A stretch of 32,953 bases of DNA from positions 1-32,953 of the forward strand of contig JASGMW010000008.1 of the NCBI GenBank assembly GCA_030156225.1. Direction: 5' to 3'. Position numbers and translations under genes: made by a program. The notes under the pieces were generated by a model that did not search any database, was not told the origin of the DNA, and saw only the letters and a list, made by a program, of their open reading frames with translations. Positions 1-6,646 of the stretch are shown one piece after another. Origin of the DNA: Methanofollis sp. (GTDB lineage Archaea; Halobacteriota; Methanomicrobia; Methanomicrobiales; Methanofollaceae). The number at the start of each line of letters is the position of its first letter. The first letter of the stretch is position 1.

Positions 1-153
1 ATTCACTCCAATTTTGATGCCATTAACACGATGATTCTACGGCATAATTGGGAGATTTCGCGATCGGGGTGGGGGTAAAAAGCCAGCTGGAAAAGTCTCT
101 CTCCCAACGAAATTTCGAAGGATTGAGATCACGATATCGGATGATCTCAGTGG

Positions 154-476
154 GTGAGGGAAAACAAAGTGGCAAATTTAGGTTATAAGGAGTGCCCCTG
201 TGATCGGAGGTTAATCGAAATCCTCCTTAGTAAAAAAATATCCAGAGCCCCCCAATGTCTAAAGAAAGGATACAAGATCGCAATTGTCGCCCTTGCTAGA
301 AAACTCCTGACGATCATCCATCATCTGCTCACGCACCAGGAGTTCTTTGAGGAAGAGGGGAAGCCTACTGAACACGTCAGTCCCGGGTCAGCAGTATGAT
401 GTGCATCAGATGATAGAGATTCTGGTGAGTGCCGGATACGTCGTAGAGAAAACAGCAGGAACAGAATAGGGGGGAC
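154..476 (+). pseudogene. IS110-family transposase, C-terminal remnant
   Basis: Only the tail of a transposase of the IS110/IS116/IS902 type is visible. Near residues 38-63 of the frame opening at 154 is the family's typical C-terminal pattern, KKGYKIAIVALARKLL followed by a hydrophobic helix (IIHHLL). The first frame stops at 399. The likely continuation, reading YDVHQMIEILVSAGYV and ending near 476, lies in another frame, so there is a frameshift near 385-395. The N-terminal DEDD catalytic part is absent from the window. The remnant is not expected to be active. Family assignment rests on the short conserved tail and is moderately sure. Confidence 0.55.
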
Positions 477-542
477 AGTACCCAGGAGAAAACACCGACG
501 GGAGCGGATGCTCTGGACCACCAACTAAAATGTCCAGGGCTG

Positions 543-869
543 TTATTCATACCAGATCTGAAACACTACCTGGCTGGCGTTGAGCACCGTTTTGATTACG
601 GCGAACGGTCGTTCCACCAGTGATCTCACCCTGCTGATTGCTTTGTTCCTGCGTTTCTCCCTGACGGAAAGAGGATGGCCGCGGATCGCTCTGTGCATGG
701 TCCTGTCCATGGATGCCCGAGGCTTCACGCCGAAATATCCTTTGTCCCGATAGACGGTCTCCCCTTCGAGAAGTATGTTGTAGAGCCACCTACAGGCATC
801 GAGTGCGGCGTTCAGTTGCGTCTCTGTGCTTGCGTCTGGATATGCTCGATACTTGGAGGAAACGATCAT
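543..869 (-). pseudogene. Chimeric transposase frame: TnpB N-terminus joined to IS5-type DDE C-terminus
   Basis: This 108-codon frame is a fusion of two unrelated families. Residues 1-35 match the start of IS605 OrfB/TnpB (KYRAYPDASTETQL, then DACRWLYNILLE). From about residue 38 it becomes the C-terminal half of an IS5-family DDE transposase: YRDKGYFGVKPR contains the second catalytic Asp (D42), and R82-x3-E86-x6-K93 matches the R(3)E(6)K part of the DDE signature. The junction lies near 755-765. Both parents are truncated: TnpB lacks its RuvC and zinc domains, and the DDE enzyme lacks its first Asp. The start overlaps the tnpA stop as TGATG, the normal tnpA-tnpB arrangement. The protein is almost surely inactive. 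Confidence 0.7.
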
Positions 870-1278
870 TCACTTCTCCAGGTGAGAATCAACGTACTCT
901 TTCGGAGCGTCAAGACTTACCTGTCCCGATGTTGCAAGGAAATATGACGGAGACCAGAAAGAATCTCCACATAGCAAATTCTTTGTTGCAGGGAACTCCT
1001 GCCGTAGTCTTCGTGCTGATACTCCCTTGATCACGTTGACAGCATTGACGAGATTGGTTTTTGGGGTTGCTTTGAACAGAAGGTGATAGTGATCTTCCGC
1101 AGGTTCCTGAGCAACAACCTCTTATATCCAATTTGTCCGATAGGGTCCACACAATATCTTTCAATCGCTCCCGAATATCGTCGGAATATAACGCTTTCCG
1201 GCGATACTTCACCACTATCACCAGATGATAGTAGAGAGCAAAGACCGAATGCGCAGACCTATCGAGGTTATACTTCAT
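870..1278 (-). pseudogene. tnpA: IS200/IS605 TnpA (Y1 transposase), frameshifted
   Basis: This is a Y1 HUH transposase of IS200/IS605 type. From ATG 1278 the frame reads a typical TnpA N-terminus (YYHLVIVVKYRRKALY, then IRERLKDIV). After KLDIR the reading frame breaks. One extra base near 1118-1120 restores the expected continuation VVAQEPAEDHYHLLFKATP, then NVIKGVSARRLRQEF, SPSYFLATSG and finally KEYVDSHLEK before a TGA at 870-872. The HYH metal-binding pair and a candidate nucleophilic Tyr (KEY) are both present in the shifted frame. The span of 409 nt is 136 codons plus one base, which agrees with a single insertion. It is upstream of, and would have been coupled to, the tnpB start at 869. 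Confidence 0.8.
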
Positions 1279-1381
1279 GTTGGGTATGTCATATGATGAT
1301 ACCCAAGAAAATATATCTATCTGAAAACCCGGGACGTCCCGCTCCGCCCCCTTCACCCCCACAAGTTAAAGTACCATGCCC

Positions 1382-1405
1382 TCACCCGGAGGGATCTCCC
1401 GGTGA
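1382..1405 (-). repeat. Candidate IS605 left-end subterminal hairpin
   Basis: An imperfect palindrome, with arms TCACCCGGAG and CTCCCGGTGA around a 4-nt loop, pairs over 10 positions with one C-C mismatch. It lies about 104 nt upstream of the tnpA start, where IS200/IS605 elements carry the subterminal hairpin recognised by TnpA. A second perfect 12-nt palindrome (CGGGACGTCCCG) at 1330-1341 lies between it and tnpA. Their role as IS ends is inferred from position only. Confidence 0.4.
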
Positions 1406-1754
1406 TTCCGGATGCCGGTTCTGCTTGCCCGGTGCATAAAGGCTCCACAACATCCGGACCGCAGGGAAACAGTGCGCCACACCAACACATCTGTGGAAAA
1501 TCGCACATCTCATTCCTTCAGAACCTCTTTATCCATGAATGGAACAGAATGGTTCAATCCTTTTCCCGTAGTGTTTAATCAATATAGCGAAGGCATTATG
1601 GAAATATATATTCTCTCAGATCCATTTTTTGTCCGGGAATCTGAAACGGTATCTACAAACAAGCGGAGGGAAGCAGGACCGGCCGTACATCCAGATAGTT
1701 TGAATCGGGATTCCCCACAAAGACGTAAGATTATCAGAAAAAGAGGGATTCAAC
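1406..1754. other. Intergenic stretch without a recognisable gene
   Basis: I see no convincing coding frame here on either strand. The open frames present have no recognisable motifs. A TATA-like sequence (aaatatatat) lies at about 1601-1610 and could drive the small gene at 1755 and the PP2C gene with a leader of about 120 nt. Confidence 0.4.
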
Positions 1755-1958
1755 ATGCAAAACATGAAAGAAGAACTGAAACAGTCTCGAACTGCATTTT
1801 TCGAAGAGGTGCGCACTCTTCATGAAGCATATGTACTGTCACAACCGGCGTCCTCTTCGGGTGACGAGGAAGAGTCCGACGATGCGATCCTCTCTGCACT
1901 GGCGTCGGTCCTTGGATATGCACACCGGCCCTGCGAAAACACGTCATCATCCGCATAA
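1755..1958 (+). CDS. Small acidic hypothetical protein
   Basis: This is a 67-residue frame of unknown family. The N-terminal half is a charged, probably helical stretch (MKEELKQSRTAFFEEVR). The middle is Ser/Glu/Asp rich (SSSGDEEESDD), followed by a short hydrophobic segment (ILSALASVLGY). A purine-rich AGAGGG lies about 8 nt before the ATG and could serve as a ribosome binding site. It is directly upstream of the PP2C phosphatase on the same strand, so it may be co-transcribed, and its Ser-rich acidic patch could be a phosphorylation target, but that is conjecture. It may also not be translated. Confidence 0.4.
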   Translation: MQNMKEELKQSRTAFFEEVRTLHEAYVLSQPASSSGDEEESDDAILSALASVLGYAHRPCENTSSSA

Positions 1959-1971
1959 AGAAAATGGCGGG

Positions 1972-2685
1972 GTGAGATTGCCCGGTTATGATGTCTGCGG
2001 CATGACGCATGCCGGCCAGAAAGACAGAAACGAAGATGCATATGCCATGGTCGAGATCGCCGACGCATGCCTTCTCGCCGTCGCCGACGGCGTGGGTGGG
2101 GAAGCACATGGCGACCTGGCTGCGCAGATCGCGATCGAGAGTGTCATTGCCGCCTTCACCGGGACATACCGGAGGGGGATGAACAGCAAAGCAATCACAG
2201 AACTGCTGGCGGCCGCCTTTGCCGAAGCGGATCTGCGGATTAGAAAGGCTGCGGAGAGAAACGGGCGGATGGGAACGACTCTTGTTGCCGCCGTCATCAC
2301 GAACCACGAGGCGGTGATCGCGAACTGCGGTGACAGCAGGGCATTTATCATGGGGAACGGCACGGCATTCAGGACACGGGAGCACACGCTGGTAGAGGTG
2401 CTGGTCGAACTGGGATCGATCGACGCGTTAATGGCACAAAAACATCCCCTCAGGAGTGTGATCATCCATGCGCTCGGCATCAATGTCCGGGTCGACCGTT
2501 ACGAACAGGAACTTCGACCTGGAGACATCCTGGTCCTCTGCAGTGACGGCCTTTCAGACGAAGTGGCCGGGGAGATCCTCTCTTCAGGGACTGGCAGAGA
2601 CAGTGAAGAGATCGCCCGGAAACTGCTGCAGGGTGCCATCGCCCGGTCCGACGATGACGTGACCGTTGTCGTGTTGAAGGAATAG
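1972..2685 (+). CDS. PP2C-family serine/threonine protein phosphatase
   Basis: This is a soluble metal-dependent Ser/Thr phosphatase of the bacterial/archaeal PrpC/Stp type. All main PP2C motifs are present in order: a G-x-K-x-R-NEDA block (GQKDRNEDAY), DGVGGEAHG with a metal-binding Asp, GTTLVAAVI, NCGDSRAFI, CSDGLSDEV, and the terminal DDDVTVVVL with metal-binding Asp residues. The usual DHS motif appears as EHT. From GTG 1972 it has 237 residues, the usual size of the single catalytic domain. That start places the fold directly after the upstream stop codon. ATG 1918 (overlapping the upstream ORF by 41 nt) and ATG 1822 are in-frame alternatives. None has a strong ribosome binding site. No cognate kinase is visible in the window. 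Confidence 0.88.
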   Translation: MRLPGYDVCGMTHAGQKDRNEDAYAMVEIADACLLAVADGVGGEAHGDLAAQIAIESVIAAFTGTYRRGMNSKAITELLAAAFAEADLRIRKAAERNGRMGTTLVAAVITNHEAVIANCGDSRAFIMGNGTAFRTREHTLVEVLVELGSIDALMAQKHPLRSVIIHALGINVRVDRYEQELRPGDILVLCSDGLSDEVAGEILSSGTGRDSEEIARKLLQGAIARSDDDVTVVVLKE

Positions 2686-2692
2686 ACCTATT

Positions 2693-3484
2693 TTAGGGCA
2701 TCAGCGCCATCCAGGCGAGGAGCAGGGCGACGATCACCGGTTGATGGACGAGATAGATCAGGAGCGAGTTCCGGCCCATTGCACAGACGAACTCCGACCC
2801 GGCCGGATTTAGCGCAGGCAGGACAAAACGTCTTTTGCCGTCGGGGTAGAGCAGGAATCCGACACCCATCCCGATCAGCGCAACACCGAGCCAGGGGATC
2901 AACGGCACATAGTCGACACTGTAAAAGACGGCCGGGTGGATGCCGAGAGGCACGAGCCAGTACGGCCCGACAATCCGGTTGAGAGGGAGGGCTGCAAGTA
3001 CAATCCCCGCCCCCACGACGAGGTTCCATCTCCCGAACCGCAGGAATAGGGGAGCGAGTATGATCGCAGTCCCGAGGAGATGGAGGATCCCGAAAACGAT
3101 GAAACCGTCGCCGATGAAGATCCAGGTCGCAAGTGTGGCAAGCAGCCCAAAACCGAAGATTTTTCCGCCTCGTCGCGCATAATCCAGCCAGAGGGCCCGA
3201 CCGGTTTCCCGATCCTTTCGTCTGGCATAACTGATCGGCAGGGACAGACCGGCGAGGGCAATGAACATGGAGGCGGTGGCAAGGGCAAAAACGCGCCAGA
3301 ACCCCCCAGATACATCGATCGCTGCAACCCCGAAAAAGGTGAGATCGAAGAGAACGTGGTAGAGAATCATCATGACGATGGCGACGCCCCGCAGGAAGTC
3401 GATCTCCCGGAAACGCCGCGGGGAGGTATGGGTGGAGAAGAGGCCCTGCAACCGTGCCGAAAGGGCGAGAAGATCCCGGTTCAT
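2693..3484 (-). CDS. DUF1624 (HGSNAT-like) multi-pass membrane protein
   Basis: This is a 263-residue polytopic membrane protein of the DUF1624 / heparan-alpha-glucosaminide acetyltransferase-like family. The hallmark is at residues 25-47: RFREIDFLRGVAIVMMILYH, followed by VLFDLTF, with the conserved Arg-Gly and His. About seven or eight hydrophobic helices follow, separated by short charged loops (ARRKDRETGR). Members are thought to acylate sugars or related cell-surface compounds, but the substrate here cannot be read from sequence. The ATG overlaps the stop of the small upstream ORF as ATGA, so translation is probably coupled. The gene ends 7 nt from the convergent PP2C gene. Confidence 0.8.
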   Translation of the reverse strand: MNRDLLALSARLQGLFSTHTSPRRFREIDFLRGVAIVMMILYHVLFDLTFFGVAAIDVSGGFWRVFALATASMFIALAGLSLPISYARRKDRETGRALWLDYARRGGKIFGFGLLATLATWIFIGDGFIVFGILHLLGTAIILAPLFLRFGRWNLVVGAGIVLAALPLNRIVGPYWLVPLGIHPAVFYSVDYVPLIPWLGVALIGMGVGFLLYPDGKRRFVLPALNPAGSEFVCAMGRNSLLIYLVHQPVIVALLLAWMALMP

Positions 3485-3618
3485 CTGATCTCTTCCCCTT
3501 CATGTTCTTTCTGCTGTCCTGCCATCTTCAGCGTACCGTCCCGATCTTCTCTGGAGAGAAACGGCATTAACATATCTGCATCCGTATGGGGGGTCCAATC
3601 CTGCGAATGATCAACCAT
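3481..3618 (-). CDS. Small coupled ORF upstream of DUF1624 gene
   Basis: A 45-residue frame starts at ATG 3618 with GGTGAGG about 4 nt upstream, a good Shine-Dalgarno match. Its TGA overlaps the ATG of the DUF1624 gene (ATGA at 3484-3481). The protein is hydrophilic and charged (MVDHSQDWTPHTDADM at the N-terminus, KEHEGEEIR at the C-terminus), with no Cys and no membrane segment. I recognise no family. The ribosome binding site and the 4-nt overlap argue that it is translated, either as a small partner protein or as a leader that feeds ribosomes onto the membrane-protein start. No conservation evidence is available here. Confidence 0.45.
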   Translation of the reverse strand: MVDHSQDWTPHTDADMLMPFLSREDRDGTLKMAGQQKEHEGEEIR

Positions 3619-3680
3619 GCTTCCCTCACCATGGGTGTGCGTGACAACCTGAGGAGGAGCATGAGTCAGGTGCGCGGGAT

Positions 3681-4235
3681 TCAGGCAATCGGGAGGAGGG
3701 TGAGGGCGGCGGCGACGGCCAGAGGGATGACGAGATTGTCGTCTATCGGTGAAATGAGTTCGGAAACTGCGGCGACAGCAGAGGCCGCAAGGGCGGATGC
3801 CGGCTCCATGAATATCAGGAGTGTCGCGCACAGGACGGTAAACCCGGCGAACGAACCCTCCAGTGTCCTGCCGTTTACAATCCGATGCCTGCCAGAGCGG
3901 ATGCCTGCCGTGGTGGCGACAGCGTCCAGGACGGCAAGAGAGAGGACGGCGACAAAAGCCACGTCCGGTCTGAAAATAATCGAGCAGAAGAGTGCACTGG
4001 CGACAAAATAAAACGAACCTTTTCCAGGGAAGGCGTCGTCTCTCTCAAAGGTATCGACCAGCTCGGCGATGATCGGGACGTACCGGCCTTTCAGGTGCGC
4101 TTCAAGGCACATGAGGCCGCCGAGGAGACCGGCCGCATAGATCACCGACGCCATCCCGGGAGCGGGTATGAGGAGGACAGCCGCAAGGGCGGTGCCGAAG
4201 ATCAGGTGAATGGCCTGGCGTCCGTATTCGTGCAT
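3681..4235 (-). CDS. CTP-dependent polyprenol/dolichol/diacylglycerol kinase-like membrane protein
   Basis: This is an integral membrane protein of the dolichol kinase / CTP-dependent diacylglycerol kinase / phosphatidate cytidylyltransferase group. It begins with R-Q-A-I-H-L-I-F-G, the family's RK-x2-H-x4-G pattern, and has the diagnostic NGRTLEGSFAG block late in the protein. Between these are several hydrophobic segments and a cytosolic loop (ELVDTFERDDAFPGKGSFYF). ATG 4235 gives 184 residues. A TATA-like element at about 4254-4265 on this strand would place transcription start at or near this ATG, so it is probably leaderless. The enzyme would phosphorylate an isoprenoid alcohol or lipid, relevant to archaeal polar lipid or glycan-carrier recycling. 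The exact substrate is unknown. Confidence 0.78.
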   Translation of the reverse strand: MHEYGRQAIHLIFGTALAAVLLIPAPGMASVIYAAGLLGGLMCLEAHLKGRYVPIIAELVDTFERDDAFPGKGSFYFVASALFCSIIFRPDVAFVAVLSLAVLDAVATTAGIRSGRHRIVNGRTLEGSFAGFTVLCATLLIFMEPASALAASAVAAVSELISPIDDNLVIPLAVAAALTLLPIA

Positions 4236-4253
4236 ATGTGCCGGTAGTATGCG

Positions 4254-4265
4254 ATATGATATAGT
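4254..4265 (-). promoter_or_regulatory. TATA box of the polyprenol-kinase-like gene
   Basis: On the minus strand this reads as an A/T-rich TATA-like sequence (actatatcatat) centred about 25 nt before ATG 4235, the archaeal distance from TATA box to transcription start. This suggests a leaderless mRNA. Confidence 0.5.
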
Positions 4266-4320
4266 CCTGCGTTTCTCGCTCTTCGAAGGGTTCATACATT
4301 TGCTGACGAAAAAGAAAAAC

Positions 4321-4509
4321 ATGGACCGAGAAATCTATGAGGAGGCCGTCTGCAGGCATTGTGATGGCGCCGGATGCACATATTGCGATAAGAAAGGGCG
4401 GGTGTCGGTCAGAAAGCCTGCCCGTCTCTGCGACAGGTGCGGCGGTGTCGGGTGCATCTACTGCGGGTATACAGGATGGGCGGGCGTCAAAGGAAAATAT
4501 GAGAATTGA
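4321..4509 (+). CDS. 62-residue protein of two CxxCxGxGCxxC modules
   Basis: The protein is almost entirely two copies of a DnaJ-zinc-finger-like module: C11-x2-C14-x-G-x-G-C19-x2-C22 (CRHCDGAGCTYC) and C37-x2-C40-x-G-x-G-C45-x2-C48 (CDRCGGVGCIYC). Each supplies four cysteines, enough for one Zn or possibly an Fe-S site. No other domain is present, so it is not a DnaJ. The start at 4321 is chosen because the sequence before it is low-complexity Lys/Leu. A TATA-like stretch (catacattt) about 25 nt upstream suggests a leaderless or near-leaderless transcript. It is divergent from the polyprenol-kinase-like gene. Function is unknown; a small zinc or electron-carrier protein is possible. Confidence 0.72.
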   Translation: MDREIYEEAVCRHCDGAGCTYCDKKGRVSVRKPARLCDRCGGVGCIYCGYTGWAGVKGKYEN

Positions 4510-4512
4510 TCC

Positions 4513-5268
4513 TCATCTCTTTCTGAGGGCGAGGAGGACGAGGGCGCAAAACGCACCGGGGAGAAGGGGGGCCGCCGTCGGCGTGGTCGTCGGGATGGTG
4601 GACGGCGGCGTCTCCTCCGTCGTCGCCAGCGGTATGAGGACCGCGTCGATCTCTGTCTTCTCGTTGTTTTTCACCATCGCCGTGCCCGACCAGCGTTCAT
4701 AGCCGCTGGCGTTGACGCTGACCGTATATTCACCCGACCCGACCCCGCTCAGGTTCAGGGGGGTTTTGCCGACGTCTTCCCCGTTTATGACTACCTGAGC
4801 ATCGTCCACCGACGCCCTGATCACCAGTGTTCCACCGGTGTCGAGGGTGAGTCCGGGGCTGTGAAGACTGATCCCGACGGTACCGTACACGGCATTGCGT
4901 GCGTCGAGATCGCCCTTCGCCGCCGGTGTGTCAGAGGCATACAGCGTGTATACCCCGGGGTCGAGAGAGAGGCCGGCGGTGTTCCAGCGATAATGCCATT
5001 TGTTGTCTTTATCGGCGGAGACCACAGTAAAGGATGATGTTGACCCGGTCACGACCGGCGAGAGGCGGTCAAGGCCGACACCTCCGGAGGCAAGGTTCGG
5101 CCCGGTGAGGAAGAGATATACGTCCCCTCCTCCGGTCGACGTCCCGGAGAGCGGGACGTCGTCACCGAGCACGGCCCCGATCGTCGTTGCGGAAACTGCC
5201 GGAATGCCGAGGATCAGAAGGGCAAAACCCGCCCAGACCGAGCACCAGAACATAGGAGATCTGCTCAT
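4513..5268 (-). CDS. PEGA-domain secreted surface protein
   Basis: This is a secreted, cell-surface protein of about 251 residues. An N-terminal signal peptide (FWCSVWAGFALLILGIPAVS, then ATT) precedes an ectodomain. A C-terminal Thr/Pro-rich stalk (TTEETPPSTIPTTTPTA) leads to a short hydrophobic helix ending in LRKR, a typical archaeal surface anchor or PGF-like tail. Residues about 155-220 form a PEGA domain (VVINGEDVGKTPLNLSGV, then GEYTVSVNASGYE), common in methanogen S-layer and adhesin-like proteins. The region before it resembles the repeated extracellular domain of Methanomicrobiales surface proteins, but I cannot name it. ATG 5268 or ATG 5253 is the likely start; a longer frame to 5346 would put the signal peptide too far from the N-terminus. 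It is divergent from the rubredoxin gene. Confidence 0.72.
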   Translation of the reverse strand: MSRSPMFWCSVWAGFALLILGIPAVSATTIGAVLGDDVPLSGTSTGGGDVYLFLTGPNLASGGVGLDRLSPVVTGSTSSFTVVSADKDNKWHYRWNTAGLSLDPGVYTLYASDTPAAKGDLDARNAVYGTVGISLHSPGLTLDTGGTLVIRASVDDAQVVINGEDVGKTPLNLSGVGSGEYTVSVNASGYERWSGTAMVKNNEKTEIDAVLIPLATTEETPPSTIPTTTPTAAPLLPGAFCALVLLALRKR

Positions 5269-5489
5269 GTCTGGAGAGTATATCTCAATACCGTAAAAAA
5301 GGCCCGGTTTTTTCACGTTCATCGACGTTCCAACCCTGGACAACAACGCTATCGCTCCGGAGTTGCGATCTATCCATTAAGAGGATGGCACAATGACGCC
5401 CCCTGAAGGCGGCGATGAGGTGCGGGGAGATGAACTGGCGGTCGCCGTCCCACCGCGGTGCACCGGGAGCACGGGACACCAGGACAGCA

Positions 5490-5497
5490 TTATATAG
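5490..5497 (+). promoter_or_regulatory. TATA box and SD of the rubredoxin gene
   Basis: TTATATAG lies about 26 nt before a predicted transcription start near 5519. The following GGAG (5520-5523) is 8 nt before ATG 5532 and can serve as the ribosome binding site, so this leader would be very short. Confidence 0.6.
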
Positions 5498-5531
5498 TTC
5501 GCGGGATGTATCCTCTTCTGGAGACGGATCT

Positions 5532-5915
5532 ATGCAGAAAGTAAAGCGATACATCTGCAAGTACTGCGGGTATATCTACTCGCCCCTGCGTGGCGAGCCG
5601 CACCGCGGCATACCGGCCGGAACGGCGTTTGAGGATCTGCCAGACGATTATATCTGCCCGGTCTGCGGCGCCACAGGAAAGGGGCCGATCGGTACCTGGG
5701 GGTTCGAGGTATGGGAGCCGACACGGTATATCTGCAAGATCTGCAGCTACGTGTACGATGAAAAGCGGGGAGAGCCACATCGCGGCATAGCGCCCGGAAC
5801 AAAATTCGACGACCTGGCCGAGGACTACACCTGCCCGGTCTGCGGACTGGACCCGAAGATCACCGAACATTACGGGAAGGTGGGAAAGCACCAGTTCGAA
5901 CCGCTGGAGTACTGA
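5532..5915 (+). CDS. Tandem (two-domain) rubredoxin
   Basis: This is a cytosolic one-electron carrier with two Fe(SCys)4 sites. The 127-residue protein contains two complete rubredoxin domains: the first binds iron through C9-x2-C12 and C42-x2-C45, the second through C68-x2-C71 and C101-x2-C104. Both share the pattern YICK-x-C-x-Y-x-Y, RGEPHRGI and CPVCG, so they arose by duplication, although a linker (about residues 50-64) separates them. In methanogens and other anaerobes rubredoxins commonly serve oxidative-stress enzymes such as rubrerythrin or flavodiiron proteins, but no such partner is nearby. The gene appears monocistronic, with its own TATA box and SD. Confidence 0.93.
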   Translation: MQKVKRYICKYCGYIYSPLRGEPHRGIPAGTAFEDLPDDYICPVCGATGKGPIGTWGFEVWEPTRYICKICSYVYDEKRGEPHRGIAPGTKFDDLAEDYTCPVCGLDPKITEHYGKVGKHQFEPLEY

Positions 5916-6289
5916 TCTTCATCTGGGATTTGTGAAGACGGCACTGTCAAACCTCCGTGACCCGGCATCGCCCTGGCCCAGATCGCTATTTCACTCGATT
6001 CTGAGATAGACGGCACTGTCGGCAACCGGTTCCCAGAAATATTTTTTAAATCCTCGTATTTATTCAGATCCTCGACGATCTGCGCCGGCTGACGTCATAC
6101 TGGAGTCCCGATCTCTGCCTACTCCCGGGTCTCCGGCGGCCTGAAAGAGCACAGGATGAGATCAGATCCCGGAAAGGGCAGATCCTCAAATCCATCTCAA
6201 ATAACGTGCGATCGCGCATAGGCCTCACAAAGACGTAAAACACGATTTTTCCCTGATATCACGAGTATTTTAACAAAAAACATCGTTGA
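5916..6289. other. Long intergenic region with a 13-bp direct repeat
   Basis: I find no convincing gene in this stretch. It contains the direct repeat AGACGGCACTGTC at 5936-5948 and 6008-6020, offset by 72 nt, and A/T-rich tracts at about 6040-6062 and 6240-6289. It could hold an unrecognised RNA or regulatory sites for the small gene downstream. Confidence 0.4.
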
Positions 6290-6297
6290 TATATAAA
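6290..6297 (+). promoter_or_regulatory. TATA box upstream of small ORF 6346
   Basis: TATATAAA within an A-rich context is the best TATA-box match in this gene-poor region. It predicts a transcription start near 6318-6322, about 26 nt before the ATG at 6346. Confidence 0.55.
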
Positions 6298-6345
6298 AAA
6301 ATATCAGAAAGGATATAATCCCCGGGATCCAACCGGAAATTGGCA

Positions 6346-6498
6346 ATGAAGATAAAAATGATGATGTATCAGGATTCGATCAATGACTGGTACAACGGAG
6401 AGTTCAGGGAGTGTGTGCGCAATGTCAATCTGTACCGCGCCGTCGCACTGAAGCTGAACGCTGTCGAGGAAACCCACCTCGAGATCAGGGACCTCTGA
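6346..6498 (+). CDS. Small hypothetical protein (50 residues)
   Basis: A 50-residue frame begins MKIKMMMYQDSINDWYNG and ends THLEIRDL. It is amphipathic and charged, has one Cys, and lacks a signal or membrane segment. A good TATA box at 6290-6297 predicts a transcript starting about 26 nt upstream. The ribosome binding site is weak (CCGGA). I recognise no family. Its plausible residue composition and position behind a clear promoter are the only support. It could also be the intact start of a decayed longer gene, because the sequence to 6646 holds nothing else recognisable. Confidence 0.45.
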   Translation: MKIKMMMYQDSINDWYNGEFRECVRNVNLYRAVALKLNAVEETHLEIRDL

Positions 6499-6646
6499 GG
6501 GGTAGAGATCCATGCCATCGGTGTTCTTCTTTGCTGTCCTCCCGTGAGGGCACACCTGTATGTGTGGCACTCGATGACGAGCAGGCCTTGCAGCGACCGC
6601 ATCGCCCCTGTGCTGCAGACAGAAAAATACGAGGGCCGGATCCGAC
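6499..6646. other. Intergenic, nothing recognised
   Basis: This 148-nt gap lies between the convergent small ORF and the flavoprotein gene. Short open frames on both strands have no recognisable motifs. Confidence 0.35.

Noticed and set aside
1412-1825. 137-codon plus-strand frame across the IS end and into the small acidic ORF
   Set aside because: It has no motif, it crosses the IS hairpin boundary, and its 3' part is another frame of the more plausible small ORF at 1755.
5394-5498. A 34-codon plus-strand frame behind AGAGGA, upstream of the rubredoxin gene
   Set aside because: Its last codons overlap the rubredoxin TATA box, its composition is not distinctive, and nothing supports translation.
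6155-6190. CCCGGAAAGGGCAG resembling the conserved SRP RNA helix-8 region
   Set aside because: The match is short, there are no flanking complementary arms or the second conserved loop, and the region lacks the roughly 300-nt paired structure of archaeal SRP RNA.
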